Positions 41,857 through 49,635 of a DNA stretch of 64,000 nt are shown piece by piece. This stretch comes from Chryseobacterium cupriresistens (GTDB lineage Bacteria > Bacteroidota > Bacteroidia > Flavobacteriales > Weeksellaceae), in the NCBI RefSeq assembly GCF_046614675.1, contig NZ_JBKKJT010000012.1, positions 1 through 64,000 of the forward strand, read 5' to 3'. Under the pieces are notes generated by a model. That model was not told where the DNA came from and searched no databases. It saw nothing but the letters and a program-made list of their open reading frames with translations. Numbering within the stretch: the first letter of the stretch is position 1; each line of letters starts with the position of its first letter. The position numbers and the translations under genes were made by a program.

Positions 41857-41899
41857 TTTAAAATATCGGAAAAAATCGGTAATTTTGATGAAACGAATA
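41857..41899 (+). promoter_or_regulatory. Promoter and operator of glpR
   Basis: TTTA (41857-41860), exactly 19 bases and TAATTTTG (41880-41887) form the promoter. GAAACGAA (41890-41897) directly downstream repeats the motif found before glpD, which suggests autoregulation. Confidence 0.6.
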
Positions 41900-41901
41900 A
41901 A

Positions 41902-42666
41902 ATGGAAAAGCTATTACCAAGGCAGGATGAAATACTTAAAGAGCTGGATGAGAAAGGATATGTACTTGTCCAGGATCTGTGTGAAAAGCTCAATGTTTCT
42001 TCGGTTACGATCCGAAAGGATCTGAACTATCTCGAAAGCCTGGGGCTTCTTTTCAGGAATCATGGAGGAGCAAGTAAGCAGGTAAGATATGCTTACGAGA
42101 AAAACGTCGGGGAGAAAGAAAACATCAATGTGGAAGCGAAGCAGATTATTGCCAAAGCGGCATTATCACTGATTCAGGAAAATGACTGTATTATATTGGC
42201 GTCCGGAACAACCATGCATTATCTTGCCAGAATGCTTGTGAATTTCAATTCGCTTACTGTTTTAACGTCCTCATTGAGGGTGGCTATTGAGCTTTGTAAC
42301 AATCCTAATATTAATGTGATCCAACTGGGAGGGGAGGTGAGGAAAAGTTCAACTTCAATTGTAGGATCCATTTCGGAAGGAATTCTCAAACAGTTTTCAT
42401 GTAATAAACTTTTTCTGGGAGTAGACGGTATTGATCTTGAATTTGGAATCAGTACCTCCAATGCGGCGGAGGCACATCTTAATCAGGTAATGATTGAGTG
42501 TGCGGATAAGACAGTCGTTTTGGCAGATTCGTCCAAACTGAATAAGAAGGGGTTTGGTAAAATTGCCTCATTGGACGAAGTAGATTATCTGATCACAGAT
42601 AATGGTATCGGTGAAGAAGACCGGTCCGCGTTGGAAGAGAGAGGTGTTACGGTTATTGTAAAATAG
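41902..42666 (+). CDS. glpR: DeoR-family transcriptional repressor of the glycerol genes
   Basis: This 254-residue regulator has an N-terminal winged helix with DLCEKLNVSSVTIRKDLNYL (about 21-40) and a C-terminal sugar-phosphate sensor domain (about 70-235) ending in TVVLADSSKLNKKGFGK. It is transcribed away from glpD, and the two share a 116-base control region with matching AAACGAA sites. GlpR proteins are released from DNA by glycerol 3-phosphate. The identity rests on family and position. Confidence 0.9.
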   Translation: MEKLLPRQDEILKELDEKGYVLVQDLCEKLNVSSVTIRKDLNYLESLGLLFRNHGGASKQVRYAYEKNVGEKENINVEAKQIIAKAALSLIQENDCIILASGTTMHYLARMLVNFNSLTVLTSSLRVAIELCNNPNINVIQLGGEVRKSSTSIVGSISEGILKQFSCNKLFLGVDGIDLEFGISTSNAAEAHLNQVMIECADKTVVLADSSKLNKKGFGKIASLDEVDYLITDNGIGEEDRSALEERGVTVIVK

Positions 42667-42696
42667 ATTGTATTCAGCTTAATCAAATAGTTAAAA

Positions 42697-42730
42697 AGAG
42701 ACCATCTGACTTCAGGCGGTCTCTATTTTA
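42697..42730. terminator. Terminator between glpR and the convergent GNAT gene
   Basis: AGAGACC pairs with GGTCTCT. After one mismatch, TCTGA pairs with TCAGG by one wobble and four normal pairs. A T-rich end follows on the plus strand. Confidence 0.8.
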
Positions 42731-42748
42731 AAATAGAAATCATTTGAC

Positions 42749-43192
42749 TTATACTTTCCAGAAAAATCTCTTTTTGTTTTTTCTTTCCGCTCCAAGCGCA
42801 GTGTAGAACTTAATGGCTCTTGTATTAAAATCCGGGGTTTGCCATTGAATTATGGAGCAGCCTTCTTCTTGTGAGTGGCTTTTTATTAATTCCATTATTT
42901 GTTTTCCTGTTCCGTTTCCCCTTGCATTCTCTTTTAGGAATAAGCAGTCAACATACATATAGTAACCTGCGTCCCAGGTGGAGAACGGTTTGAAAAATGT
43001 TGCATATCCTGTTATTTCAGTATCAGATTCTGCAACCAGACATTTTATATGGGAATCCGGATCAAGGAGGTGTTTAGCGAGCTGTTCCTTTTTGTTTTCT
43101 TCCTTAAAAAAGTTTCTTTCATAGTGCGCATGGGCTTTACATAATTCAATAATGGAACTTATGTCTTTTTCTTCGGCGAATCTTATTTTCAT
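42749..43192 (-). CDS. GNAT family N-acetyltransferase
   Basis: This 147-residue acetyltransferase starts MKIRFAEEKDISSIIELCKAH. The cofactor loop is LKENARGNGTGKQIMELI, and the end ...RAIKFYTALGAERKNKKRFFW is typical. Its best resemblance is to diamine-type acetyltransferases, but the substrate is open. The ATG at 43192 is preferred over 43222, which lies inside the rhodanese gene. It starts 17 bases after that gene's stop, so the two are an operon. Confidence 0.85.
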   Translation of the reverse strand: MKIRFAEEKDISSIIELCKAHAHYERNFFKEENKKEQLAKHLLDPDSHIKCLVAESDTEITGYATFFKPFSTWDAGYYMYVDCLFLKENARGNGTGKQIMELIKSHSQEEGCSIIQWQTPDFNTRAIKFYTALGAERKNKKRFFWKV

Positions 43193-43209
43193 ATCTTTAT
43201 GTTGATGGA

Positions 43210-43602
43210 TTAGCAGGCGCATACAAAAGCGGAACCATTGGTAGGATCTGTTCCTTCTGTGGCATAGCCATCAAATTTCCACCATTCCATTCCTCCTATT
43301 AATTCCATCACCTTAAATCCTAATTGGGTCATTTTTAAAGCTCCTTTTGTGGAAGCATTACAGCCTATCCCGTCGCAGTAGCAGACATATATTTTTGACT
43401 TATCAAGGTGCCGGGTGCTTTCTTCTGTCATTTCCCGATGGGGCAGATTAATTGCAGATGGGATGTGTTCTTTGCTATAGCCATGTGGTCTTCTGGTATC
43501 TACTGCAATGTAATCTGTGCTGTTTTGAAATCCATCATATAAATCTGAAGGATCCATTTCATACATTAATTTTTTCTGGTAGAATTCAATTTGTTCTTGC
43601 AT
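43210..43602 (-). CDS. Rhodanese-like domain protein
   Basis: This is a 130-residue single-domain sulfurtransferase. The entry motif is VDTRRPHGYSKEHIPSAINLPH. The active-site region YVCYCDGIGCNASTKGA has Cys at the catalytic position and two more nearby. LGFKVMELIGGMEWW completes the fold, and the protein ends with a CAC motif. The ATG at 43602 is preferred to the TTG at 43626. It heads a two-gene operon with the GNAT gene and is divergent from a LysR gene that may control it. Confidence 0.87.
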   Translation of the reverse strand: MQEQIEFYQKKLMYEMDPSDLYDGFQNSTDYIAVDTRRPHGYSKEHIPSAINLPHREMTEESTRHLDKSKIYVCYCDGIGCNASTKGALKMTQLGFKVMELIGGMEWWKFDGYATEGTDPTNGSAFVCAC

Positions 43603-43721
43603 ACTATTAAATTGTTTGTAGTGCAAAGCTATGATCGGGTTTATTCTTTTCCTAAGATTGAAATTGAATGTTCTGCAGTGTTAAATGAAATATTTTCAGA
43701 TAGTGTTTTTTGTTATATGAT

Positions 43722-43729
43722 TAACTTTG
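43722..43729 (+). promoter_or_regulatory. -7 element of the LysR gene
   Basis: TAACTTTG matches TAnnTTTG and ends only 4 bases before the ATG at 43734, so the transcript is probably leaderless or nearly so. Confidence 0.5.
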
Positions 43730-43733
43730 CGCT

Positions 43734-44630
43734 ATGGAAATCAAGTTTTTAAAACTTATTAAAACAATTGCGGAGGAAGGGAGTATTGCAGGTTCTTCTG
43801 AAAAACTTTTTTTGACACAGTCAGCCTTAAGCCATCAGCTTAAAGATCTGGAAATCCAGCTCGGGTTTAAAGTGTTTTACAGGGCAAGGAACAAATGGGA
43901 GCTTACTGAGGAGGGAAGTGTGCTTTACAAAACTGCATGTACGGTAATAGATAGTATAGGGAATGGCCTGAATGAGATTCAACAGATAAGAGCCGGAGCG
44001 GCGGGTACCATAAAAATCAGTACAGAATGTTACTCATTTTATCAGGGACTACCGTTATTTATTCAGAAAATGAAAGTATTATATCCGGAGATTGAAGTGA
44101 ATCTGGTATTGGAAGCGACTCATAAGCCTGTGGAAAAAATCATATCCAATGAAATTGATATTGCAGTGGTCACTTCAAAACCTGCCGGTAATAATGAATT
44201 GATCTGCATTGAGATTTTTGAGGATGAAGTTTTTGCAGTAATTCATAAAGAAAACCTTTTAAATGATACTGAATATCTTAGTGCTGAGGATTTTCGGGAA
44301 GCTCATTTAATCATTCATTCTTTTCCTTTAGAAACCGTTTCTGTTTACGATCGGTTCCTTAATCCTAGCGGAATGATGCCTGTGAAGATTTCAGCAGTTC
44401 CGCTAACAGAAGTTACTTTGGAAATGGTGCAGGCCAATATGGGGATTACCTGTATGCCGAAATGGGCATTGCATTCATTCAGGCTGTCTGATGAGCTGAA
44501 ATTTAAAAAAATCGGAAGTAAGGGGTTGAAAAGAAAACATTATCTGGTGGTAAGAAAATCGGATGCCGGAAAAAAATATATTAATGACTTTCTTTTAAAC
44601 TTCAAAGAATATTTTCAAAATTTTGGATAG
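43734..44630 (+). CDS. LysR-family regulator, MetR-like
   Basis: This 298-residue regulator has an N-terminal helix-turn-helix with GSIAGSSEKLFLTQSALSHQ and a two-lobed effector domain (about 90-298). The stretch TIKISTECYSFYQGLP echoes the MetR signature IxxECxS at the start of the effector domain. MetR controls methionine genes with homocysteine. It is divergent from the rhodanese-GNAT operon, and a sulfur-related role would fit both. The target and ligand are unproven. Confidence 0.85.
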   Translation: MEIKFLKLIKTIAEEGSIAGSSEKLFLTQSALSHQLKDLEIQLGFKVFYRARNKWELTEEGSVLYKTACTVIDSIGNGLNEIQQIRAGAAGTIKISTECYSFYQGLPLFIQKMKVLYPEIEVNLVLEATHKPVEKIISNEIDIAVVTSKPAGNNELICIEIFEDEVFAVIHKENLLNDTEYLSAEDFREAHLIIHSFPLETVSVYDRFLNPSGMMPVKISAVPLTEVTLEMVQANMGITCMPKWALHSFRLSDELKFKKIGSKGLKRKHYLVVRKSDAGKKYINDFLLNFKEYFQNFG

Positions 44631-44684
44631 TTTTTTTTCTGAAACTGCTAAATGATTAAAAATCAAAATATTTTAGTCGAAATA

Positions 44685-44715
44685 TTTGTCAGTTACAAAA
44701 TTATTCATAAATTTG
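44685..44715 (+). promoter_or_regulatory. Consensus promoter of the S10-spc-alpha operon
   Basis: TTTG (44685-44688), exactly 19 bases and TAAATTTG (44708-44715) match the Bacteroidota consensus. A leader of about 100 bases follows before rplC, room for autoregulation by L4. Confidence 0.85.
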
Positions 44716-44821
44716 CACACTCATTTTAGGGGCGTAGTATGCCTATATCAAAAGTAGAAATTACTTCAGACTTCCGAAAAATGGGGATAAATAAAGGATA
44801 AATTTTATTATAATATAAACA

Positions 44822-45448
44822 ATGTCAGGTATTATTGGTAAAAAAATCGGTATGACATCTTTGTTTAACGAAGAAGGAAAAAACATTCCTTGTACAGTTA
44901 TCCAAGCTGGTCCATGCTCGGTTTTACAGGTCAGAACCTTAGAAAAAGACGGTTATAAAGCTGTTCAGTTAGGTTTCGATGACAAGAGTGAGAAGAACGT
45001 TGGTAAAGCGTTAGCTGGTCATTTTAAAAAGGCTGGTTCTGCTCCTAAAGCTAAATTAGTTGAATTCTACAGAGAGTTCGTTGATGAAGTAAAAGTAGGA
45101 GAAGAAGTAAAAGTTGATTTATTCGCTGAAGGTGAATATGTTGACGTAACAGGAACTTCAAAAGGTAAAGGCTTCCAGGGTGTTGTTAAGAGACACGGAT
45201 TTGGAGGTGTAATGCAGGCAACTCATGGTCAGCACAACAGACTTAGAGCTCCAGGTTCTATCGGTGCTGGTTCAGACCCTTCAAGAGTATTCAAAGGGAT
45301 GAGAATGGCTGGAAGAATGGGAGGTAAGCAGGTAACTGTTCAAAACCTTCAAGTGTTAAAAGTTGATCAAGAACAAAATCTTTTAGTAGTAAAAGGTGCT
45401 GTTCCGGGAGCTAAAAATTCTTATGTAATTATCAGAAAATGGAACTAG
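44822..45448 (+). CDS. rplC: 50S ribosomal protein L3
   Basis: L3 (208 residues) is an early assembly protein whose long loop reaches the peptidyl-transferase centre. It starts MSGIIGKKIGMTSLF. The loop segment GVMQATHGQHNRLRAPGSIG includes the Gln that is methylated in some bacteria. It is the first gene of this operon because rpsJ is elsewhere. Its last 10 bases overlap rplD. Confidence 0.98.
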   Translation: MSGIIGKKIGMTSLFNEEGKNIPCTVIQAGPCSVLQVRTLEKDGYKAVQLGFDDKSEKNVGKALAGHFKKAGSAPKAKLVEFYREFVDEVKVGEEVKVDLFAEGEYVDVTGTSKGKGFQGVVKRHGFGGVMQATHGQHNRLRAPGSIGAGSDPSRVFKGMRMAGRMGGKQVTVQNLQVLKVDQEQNLLVVKGAVPGAKNSYVIIRKWN

Positions 45449-46068
45449 TAGTATTAAATACATCAGGAAAAGAGACCGGAAGAAAAGTAACTCTAGACGA
45501 AACAGTATTCGGAATTGAGCCAAATCAGCACGCGGTTTACTTAGAAGTTAAACAGTATCTTGCTGCTCAAAGACAAGGTACTCATAAAGCAAAAGAAAGA
45601 AGCGAAATTACTGCTTCTACTAAAAAGCTTAAGAAGCAAAAAGGATCAGGATCTGCTAGATACGGTGATATCAAATCTCCAGTATTCAGAGGTGGAGGTA
45701 GAGTATTCGGACCAAAACCAAGAGACTACAGATTCAAATTGAACAAAGCTCTTAAGAGATTGGCTAAGAAATCTGTTTTATCTCAAAAAATGAGAGACAA
45801 CAGCATTAAAGTTTTAGAAGATGTGAGCTTTGACGCTCCTAAGACTAAAGATTTCATCAATGTATTAAATGCATTGGAACTTAACGGTAAAAAATCTTTA
45901 TTCGTTCTTCCTGAAGCTAACAAGAATGTGTATTTATCTTCAAGAAACTTACCTAAAACTAAAGTAATGAACTTCAACGAGATCAGTTCTTACGATTTAG
46001 TAAACGCTGGTGAGATCATTTTCTTCGAAGGTGCAGTTGAAAAATTCCAGGAAAATTTAAAGAAATAA
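45439..46068 (+). CDS. rplD: 50S ribosomal protein L4
   Basis: L4 (209 residues) lines the exit tunnel with its loop, seen here as QKGSGSARYGDIKSPVFRGG. In E. coli it is also the repressor of its own operon. It starts inside the last codons of rplC (10-base overlap), so translation is coupled. rplW starts 3 bases after its stop. Confidence 0.98.
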   Translation: MELVVLNTSGKETGRKVTLDETVFGIEPNQHAVYLEVKQYLAAQRQGTHKAKERSEITASTKKLKKQKGSGSARYGDIKSPVFRGGGRVFGPKPRDYRFKLNKALKRLAKKSVLSQKMRDNSIKVLEDVSFDAPKTKDFINVLNALELNGKKSLFVLPEANKNVYLSSRNLPKTKVMNFNEISSYDLVNAGEIIFFEGAVEKFQENLKK

Positions 46069-46071
46069 ATC

Positions 46072-46362
46072 ATGTCAGTTATTATTAAACCAGTTATTTC
46101 AGAAAAGGCTAATTACCTTACAGATTTAAGAGGTTCTTATTCTTTCTTAGTGAATCCTAAGGCGAATAAAATCGAGATCAAAAAAGCTGTTGAAGCGGCT
46201 TACGGTGTAAAAGTAGCAGACGTTAACACAATGATTTATGCTCCGAAGGTTTCTTCAAAATACACTAAAAAAGGTCTTCAAGTAGGAAAGACAAATAAAT
46301 TGAAAAAAGCGGTAATCAAACTTGCTGAAGGTGAGGTTATCGATATTTTTGCTGTAAATTAA
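46072..46362 (+). CDS. rplW: 50S ribosomal protein L23
   Basis: L23 (96 residues) lies at the tunnel exit, where trigger factor and SRP dock. KPVISEKANYL and YSFLVNPKANKIEIKKAVE are the family signatures. The length and operon position are standard. Confidence 0.97.
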   Translation: MSVIIKPVISEKANYLTDLRGSYSFLVNPKANKIEIKKAVEAAYGVKVADVNTMIYAPKVSSKYTKKGLQVGKTNKLKKAVIKLAEGEVIDIFAVN

Positions 46363-46384
46363 TTATTAATTATAAATAATAGTA

Positions 46385-47206
46385 ATGTCTGTTAGAAAAT
46401 TAAAACCTATCACCCCGGGACAGAGATTCAGAATTGTAAACAATTTTGAGGAAATTACTACCAACAAACCAGAGAAATCTCTAACAGTTGGTATTAAAAA
46501 GTCAGGTGGACGTAACCAAACAGGTAAAATGACCATGCGTTACACCGGAGGTGGACACAAAAAGAAATACAGAATTATTGACTTCAAAAGAAACAAAGCA
46601 AACGTTGAAGCTACTGTAAAATCTGTAGAATACGATCCAAACAGAACTGCATTTATCGCTTTATTAGAGTACGCAGACGGAGAGAAGAGATATATCATCG
46701 CTCCAAACGGTATCAAAGTTGATCAGAAAGTAGTATCAGGAGAAAGCGTTGAACCAAACGTAGGTAACGCAATGAAATTGAAAAATATTCCATTGGGTAC
46801 TGTAATCTCTTGTGTTGAAATGAAGCCTGGACAAGGTGCAATTTTAGCAAGAAGTGCTGGTTCTTCAGCTCAATTAACTTCAAGAGATGGTAAATATGCA
46901 ATCATCAAGTTACCTTCAGGAGAATCAAGAATGATCCTTACTGAATGTATGGCAATGATTGGTTCTGTTTCCAACTCAGATCACCAATTAACTGTATCAG
47001 GTAAGGCTGGTAGAAGCAGATGGTTAGGTAGAAGACCAAGAACAAGAGCGGTTGTAATGAACCCAGTAGATCACCCAATGGGTGGTGGTGAAGGACGTTC
47101 TTCAGGAGGTCACCCAAGATCTAGAAACGGTAAACCGGCTAAAGGTTACAAAACTAGAAAGAAAAACAAAGTGTCTAACCGTTACATCGTATCTAAAAGA
47201 AAATAA
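46385..47206 (+). CDS. rplB: 50S ribosomal protein L2
   Basis: L2 (273 residues) is needed for subunit joining and peptidyl transfer. The key segment reads MNPVDHPMGGGEGR. His230 matches the essential E. coli His229. The second His of the usual DHPHGGG is Met232 here. I recall this variant from other Bacteroidota. Otherwise it has normal length and architecture, with a basic C-terminal tail. Confidence 0.98.
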   Translation: MSVRKLKPITPGQRFRIVNNFEEITTNKPEKSLTVGIKKSGGRNQTGKMTMRYTGGGHKKKYRIIDFKRNKANVEATVKSVEYDPNRTAFIALLEYADGEKRYIIAPNGIKVDQKVVSGESVEPNVGNAMKLKNIPLGTVISCVEMKPGQGAILARSAGSSAQLTSRDGKYAIIKLPSGESRMILTECMAMIGSVSNSDHQLTVSGKAGRSRWLGRRPRTRAVVMNPVDHPMGGGEGRSSGGHPRSRNGKPAKGYKTRKKNKVSNRYIVSKRK

Positions 47207-47208
47207 TT

Positions 47209-47487
47209 ATGGCAAGATCACTTAAAAAAGGACCGTTCATTCATCATACTTTAGATAAGAAGGTTCAGGCAAATATAGAGTCTGGTAAGAAGACAGTTAT
47301 CAAAACTTGGTCTAGAGCATCTATGATCTCTCCGGACTTCGTAGGACAAACTATTGCTGTACACAACGGGAAATCTTTTATCCCTGTTTACGTTACAGAA
47401 AACATGGTTGGTCACAAGTTAGGCGAATTTTCTCCAACAAGATCTTTCAGAGGTCATGGTGGTAACAAAAACAAAGGAAGCAGATAA
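47209..47487 (+). CDS. rpsS: 30S ribosomal protein S19
   Basis: S19 (92 residues) is a head protein forming bridges with S13 and L5. It starts MARSLKKGPFIHHTLDKK and contains VGHKLGEFSPTRSFRGHGG. It lies 2 bases after rplB and 2 bases before rplV. Confidence 0.98.
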   Translation: MARSLKKGPFIHHTLDKKVQANIESGKKTVIKTWSRASMISPDFVGQTIAVHNGKSFIPVYVTENMVGHKLGEFSPTRSFRGHGGNKNKGSR

Positions 47488-47489
47488 TC

Positions 47490-47888
47490 ATGGGATCAAG
47501 AAAACAAGATAGTTCAATCGCAAGAAAAGAAGCTAACAAAGACGTTGTAAAAGCTTCATTAAATAATTGCCCGTCTTCTCCAAGAAAAATGAGATTAGTT
47601 GCTGATATCATTAGAGGAGAGCAGGTAGACAAAGCACTTTATATCCTAAAATATTCTAAGAAGGATGCTTCTAACAAGTTAGAGAAATTACTTCTTTCTG
47701 CTATGGCTAACTGGCAAGTGAAAAACGAAGGTGCTGACATCGAGGAAGCAAACCTTATCGTTAAAGAAATATTTGTGGATAGTGCAAGACAATTGAAGAG
47801 ACTAAGACCAGCTCCACAAGGTAGAGGGTATAGAATCAGAAAAAGATCTAACCACGTTACATTAATCTTAGGTAACAAAGAAAATTAA
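47490..47888 (+). CDS. rplV: 50S ribosomal protein L22
   Basis: L22 (132 residues) has its beta-hairpin in the exit tunnel (APQGRGYRIRKRSNHVT). The N-terminus is extended by about 20 residues compared with E. coli, starting MGSRKQDSSIARKEANKDV. The core SPRKMRLVADIIRG is normal. It is part of the contiguous S10 block. Confidence 0.97.
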   Translation: MGSRKQDSSIARKEANKDVVKASLNNCPSSPRKMRLVADIIRGEQVDKALYILKYSKKDASNKLEKLLLSAMANWQVKNEGADIEEANLIVKEIFVDSARQLKRLRPAPQGRGYRIRKRSNHVTLILGNKEN

Positions 47889-47895
47889 TCAAGGT

Positions 47896-48645
47896 ATGGG
47901 ACAGAAGACAAATCCAATTGGTAACAGATTAGGTATCATCAGAGGATGGGATTCTAACTGGTTTGGTGGAAACGATTATGGAGACAGAATCGCTGAAGAC
48001 TACAAAATCAGAAGATACCTTGAAGCTAGATTATCTAAAGGTGGTATTTCAAAAATTTATATTGAAAGAACTTTAAAATTAGTTACAGTAACTATTACTA
48101 CTGCTAGACCGGGACTTATCATCGGTAAAGGAGGTCAGGAAGTTGATAAATTGAAAGAAGAGTTGAAGAAATTGACTGGTAAGGATATTCAAATCAACAT
48201 TTTCGAAATCAAAAGACCTGAATTAGATGCTGTACTAGTTGCTGATAGTATTTCTAAGCAAATTGAAAACAGAATTTCTTACAGAAGAGCTGTTAAAATG
48301 GCAATGGCAAGTACTATGAGAATGGGTGCTGAAGGTATCAAAGTTCAAATCTCTGGTAGATTAAACGGAGCTGAAATGGCAAGATCAGAATCTTTCAAAG
48401 AAGGAAGAATTCCATTGTCAACTTTCAGAGCTGATATTGATTACCACTGGGCAGAAGCTCACACTACTTACGGTAGACTAGGGGTAAAAGTTTGGATCAT
48501 GAAGGGTGAAGTTTACGGTAAAAGAGAACTTTCTCCACTAGTGGGACAACAGAAAAAAGGAGGTCAGTCAGACAGAGGAAACAGAGGAGGAGACAGAGAC
48601 AACAGAAGACCTAGAAAAAACAACAACAATAACAATAATAATTAA
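47896..48645 (+). CDS. rpsC: 30S ribosomal protein S3
   Basis: S3 (249 residues) lies at the mRNA entry with helicase-related basic residues. The KH domain carries GLIIGKGGQEVDKLKEEL. The C-terminus is extended by an Arg/Gly/Asp-rich stretch and ends in eight Asn, encoded by a run of AAC/AAT codons. The tail is not part of the conserved fold. Its stop codon overlaps one arm of an inverted repeat that ends before rplP. Confidence 0.98.
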   Translation: MGQKTNPIGNRLGIIRGWDSNWFGGNDYGDRIAEDYKIRRYLEARLSKGGISKIYIERTLKLVTVTITTARPGLIIGKGGQEVDKLKEELKKLTGKDIQINIFEIKRPELDAVLVADSISKQIENRISYRRAVKMAMASTMRMGAEGIKVQISGRLNGAEMARSESFKEGRIPLSTFRADIDYHWAEAHTTYGRLGVKVWIMKGEVYGKRELSPLVGQQKKGGQSDRGNRGGDRDNRRPRKNNNNNNNN

Positions 48646-48735
48646 AATTTTAGATTAGAAATTTTGAATTTTAAATTACCGTTACTTTTTTAAAATAAAA
48701 AAAATCTAAAATCTAAAATCTAAAATCTAAAATTT
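48645..48735. repeat. Inverted and tandem AT-rich repeat between rpsC and rplP
   Basis: AAATTTTAGAT (48645-48655) and ATCTAAAATTT (48725-48735) form an 11-bp inverted repeat. Inside the right arm ATCTAAA is repeated four times in tandem (48704-48731). The spacer interrupts an otherwise tightly packed operon. There is no T-run after the stem, so it is not a standard terminator. Confidence 0.8.
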
Positions 48736-48742
48736 AGAAATT

Positions 48743-49168
48743 ATGTTACAACCAAAAAGAACCAAATTCCGTAGAGTTCATAAGATGAAGATGAAGGGGA
48801 ATGCCCAGAGAGGTAGTCAACTTGCTTACGGAACTTTTGGGATCAAAGCAACGGAAGGAGCTTGGATCACTGCAAGACAGATTGAAGCGGCTCGTATCGC
48901 TGCGACAAGATATATGAAGAGAGAAGGTCAACTATGGATCAAAATCTTCCCAGATAAGCCAATTACTAAGAAACCAGCGGAAGTACGTATGGGTAAAGGT
49001 AAGGGTGCTGTTGAATATTGGGTAGCTGTAGTAAAACCAGGTAAAATTATGTTCGAAGTTGGAGGTGTACCTTACGATATCGCTAAGGAAGCTTTAAGAC
49101 TTGCTGCACAAAAATTACCAGTAGTTACTAAATTCATCGTTGCTAACGATTTTGTTAAACCTCTATAA
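48743..49168 (+). CDS. rplP: 50S ribosomal protein L16
   Basis: L16 (141 residues) lies near the A-site tRNA elbow. KPAEVRMGKGKGAVEYWVAVV is the conserved core with the Arg hydroxylated by RoxA in some bacteria. It starts MLQPKRTKFRRVHK. It is separated from rpsC by the 97-base repeat-containing spacer, while rpmC follows normally. Confidence 0.98.
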   Translation: MLQPKRTKFRRVHKMKMKGNAQRGSQLAYGTFGIKATEGAWITARQIEAARIAATRYMKREGQLWIKIFPDKPITKKPAEVRMGKGKGAVEYWVAVVKPGKIMFEVGGVPYDIAKEALRLAAQKLPVVTKFIVANDFVKPL

Positions 49169-49180
49169 TCTTTGAATACA

Positions 49181-49366
49181 ATGAAAAATGCTGATATTAA
49201 AAATTTAAGCGCGGGTGATATTCAAGCTCAATTAACTGAAGCAAAAGCTCAATATTCTAAATTGAAATTGGCTCATGCAATCAGCCCAATTGAAAACCCG
49301 ATTCAAATCAGAGATTTGAGAAAAACAATCGCAAGACTAAACACTGAGTTAACTAACAAACAATAA
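49181..49366 (+). CDS. rpmC: 50S ribosomal protein L29
   Basis: L29 (61 residues) is a helical hairpin at the tunnel exit next to L23. The ATG at 49181 is preferred to an in-frame TTG at 49172. IENPIQIRDLRKTIARLNTE is the family signature. Confidence 0.95.
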   Translation: MKNADIKNLSAGDIQAQLTEAKAQYSKLKLAHAISPIENPIQIRDLRKTIARLNTELTNKQ

Positions 49367-49378
49367 TTTCATTTTACA

Positions 49379-49633
49379 ATGGATAGAAATTTAAGAAAAG
49401 AAAGAATCGGAGTGGTTTCCAGCAATAAAATGGAAAAAACTATTGTTGTTAGTGAAACTACAAGAGTAAAGCACCCGATGTACGGTAAATTCGTTTTGAA
49501 AACGAAAAAATATACTGCACACGACGAGAACAACGAATGCACAGAAGGTGATACAGTTTTGATCCAGGAAACTAGACCTTTGAGCAAGAGCAAGAGATGG
49601 AGATTAGTAAGAATCATTGAAAAAGCTAAGTAA
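49379..49633 (+). CDS. rpsQ: 30S ribosomal protein S17
   Basis: S17 (84 residues) is a primary rRNA-binding OB-fold protein. It starts MDRNLRKERIGVVSSNKMEKT, and ETRPLSKSKRWRLVRI closes the fold. It lies 12 bases after rpmC and 2 bases before rplN. Confidence 0.97.
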   Translation: MDRNLRKERIGVVSSNKMEKTIVVSETTRVKHPMYGKFVLKTKKYTAHDENNECTEGDTVLIQETRPLSKSKRWRLVRIIEKAK

Positions 49634-49635
49634 TA

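Noticed and set aside
48704..48731. CRISPR-like array of ATCTAAA units
   Set aside because: The units are 7 bases long with no spacers, so this is a simple tandem repeat.
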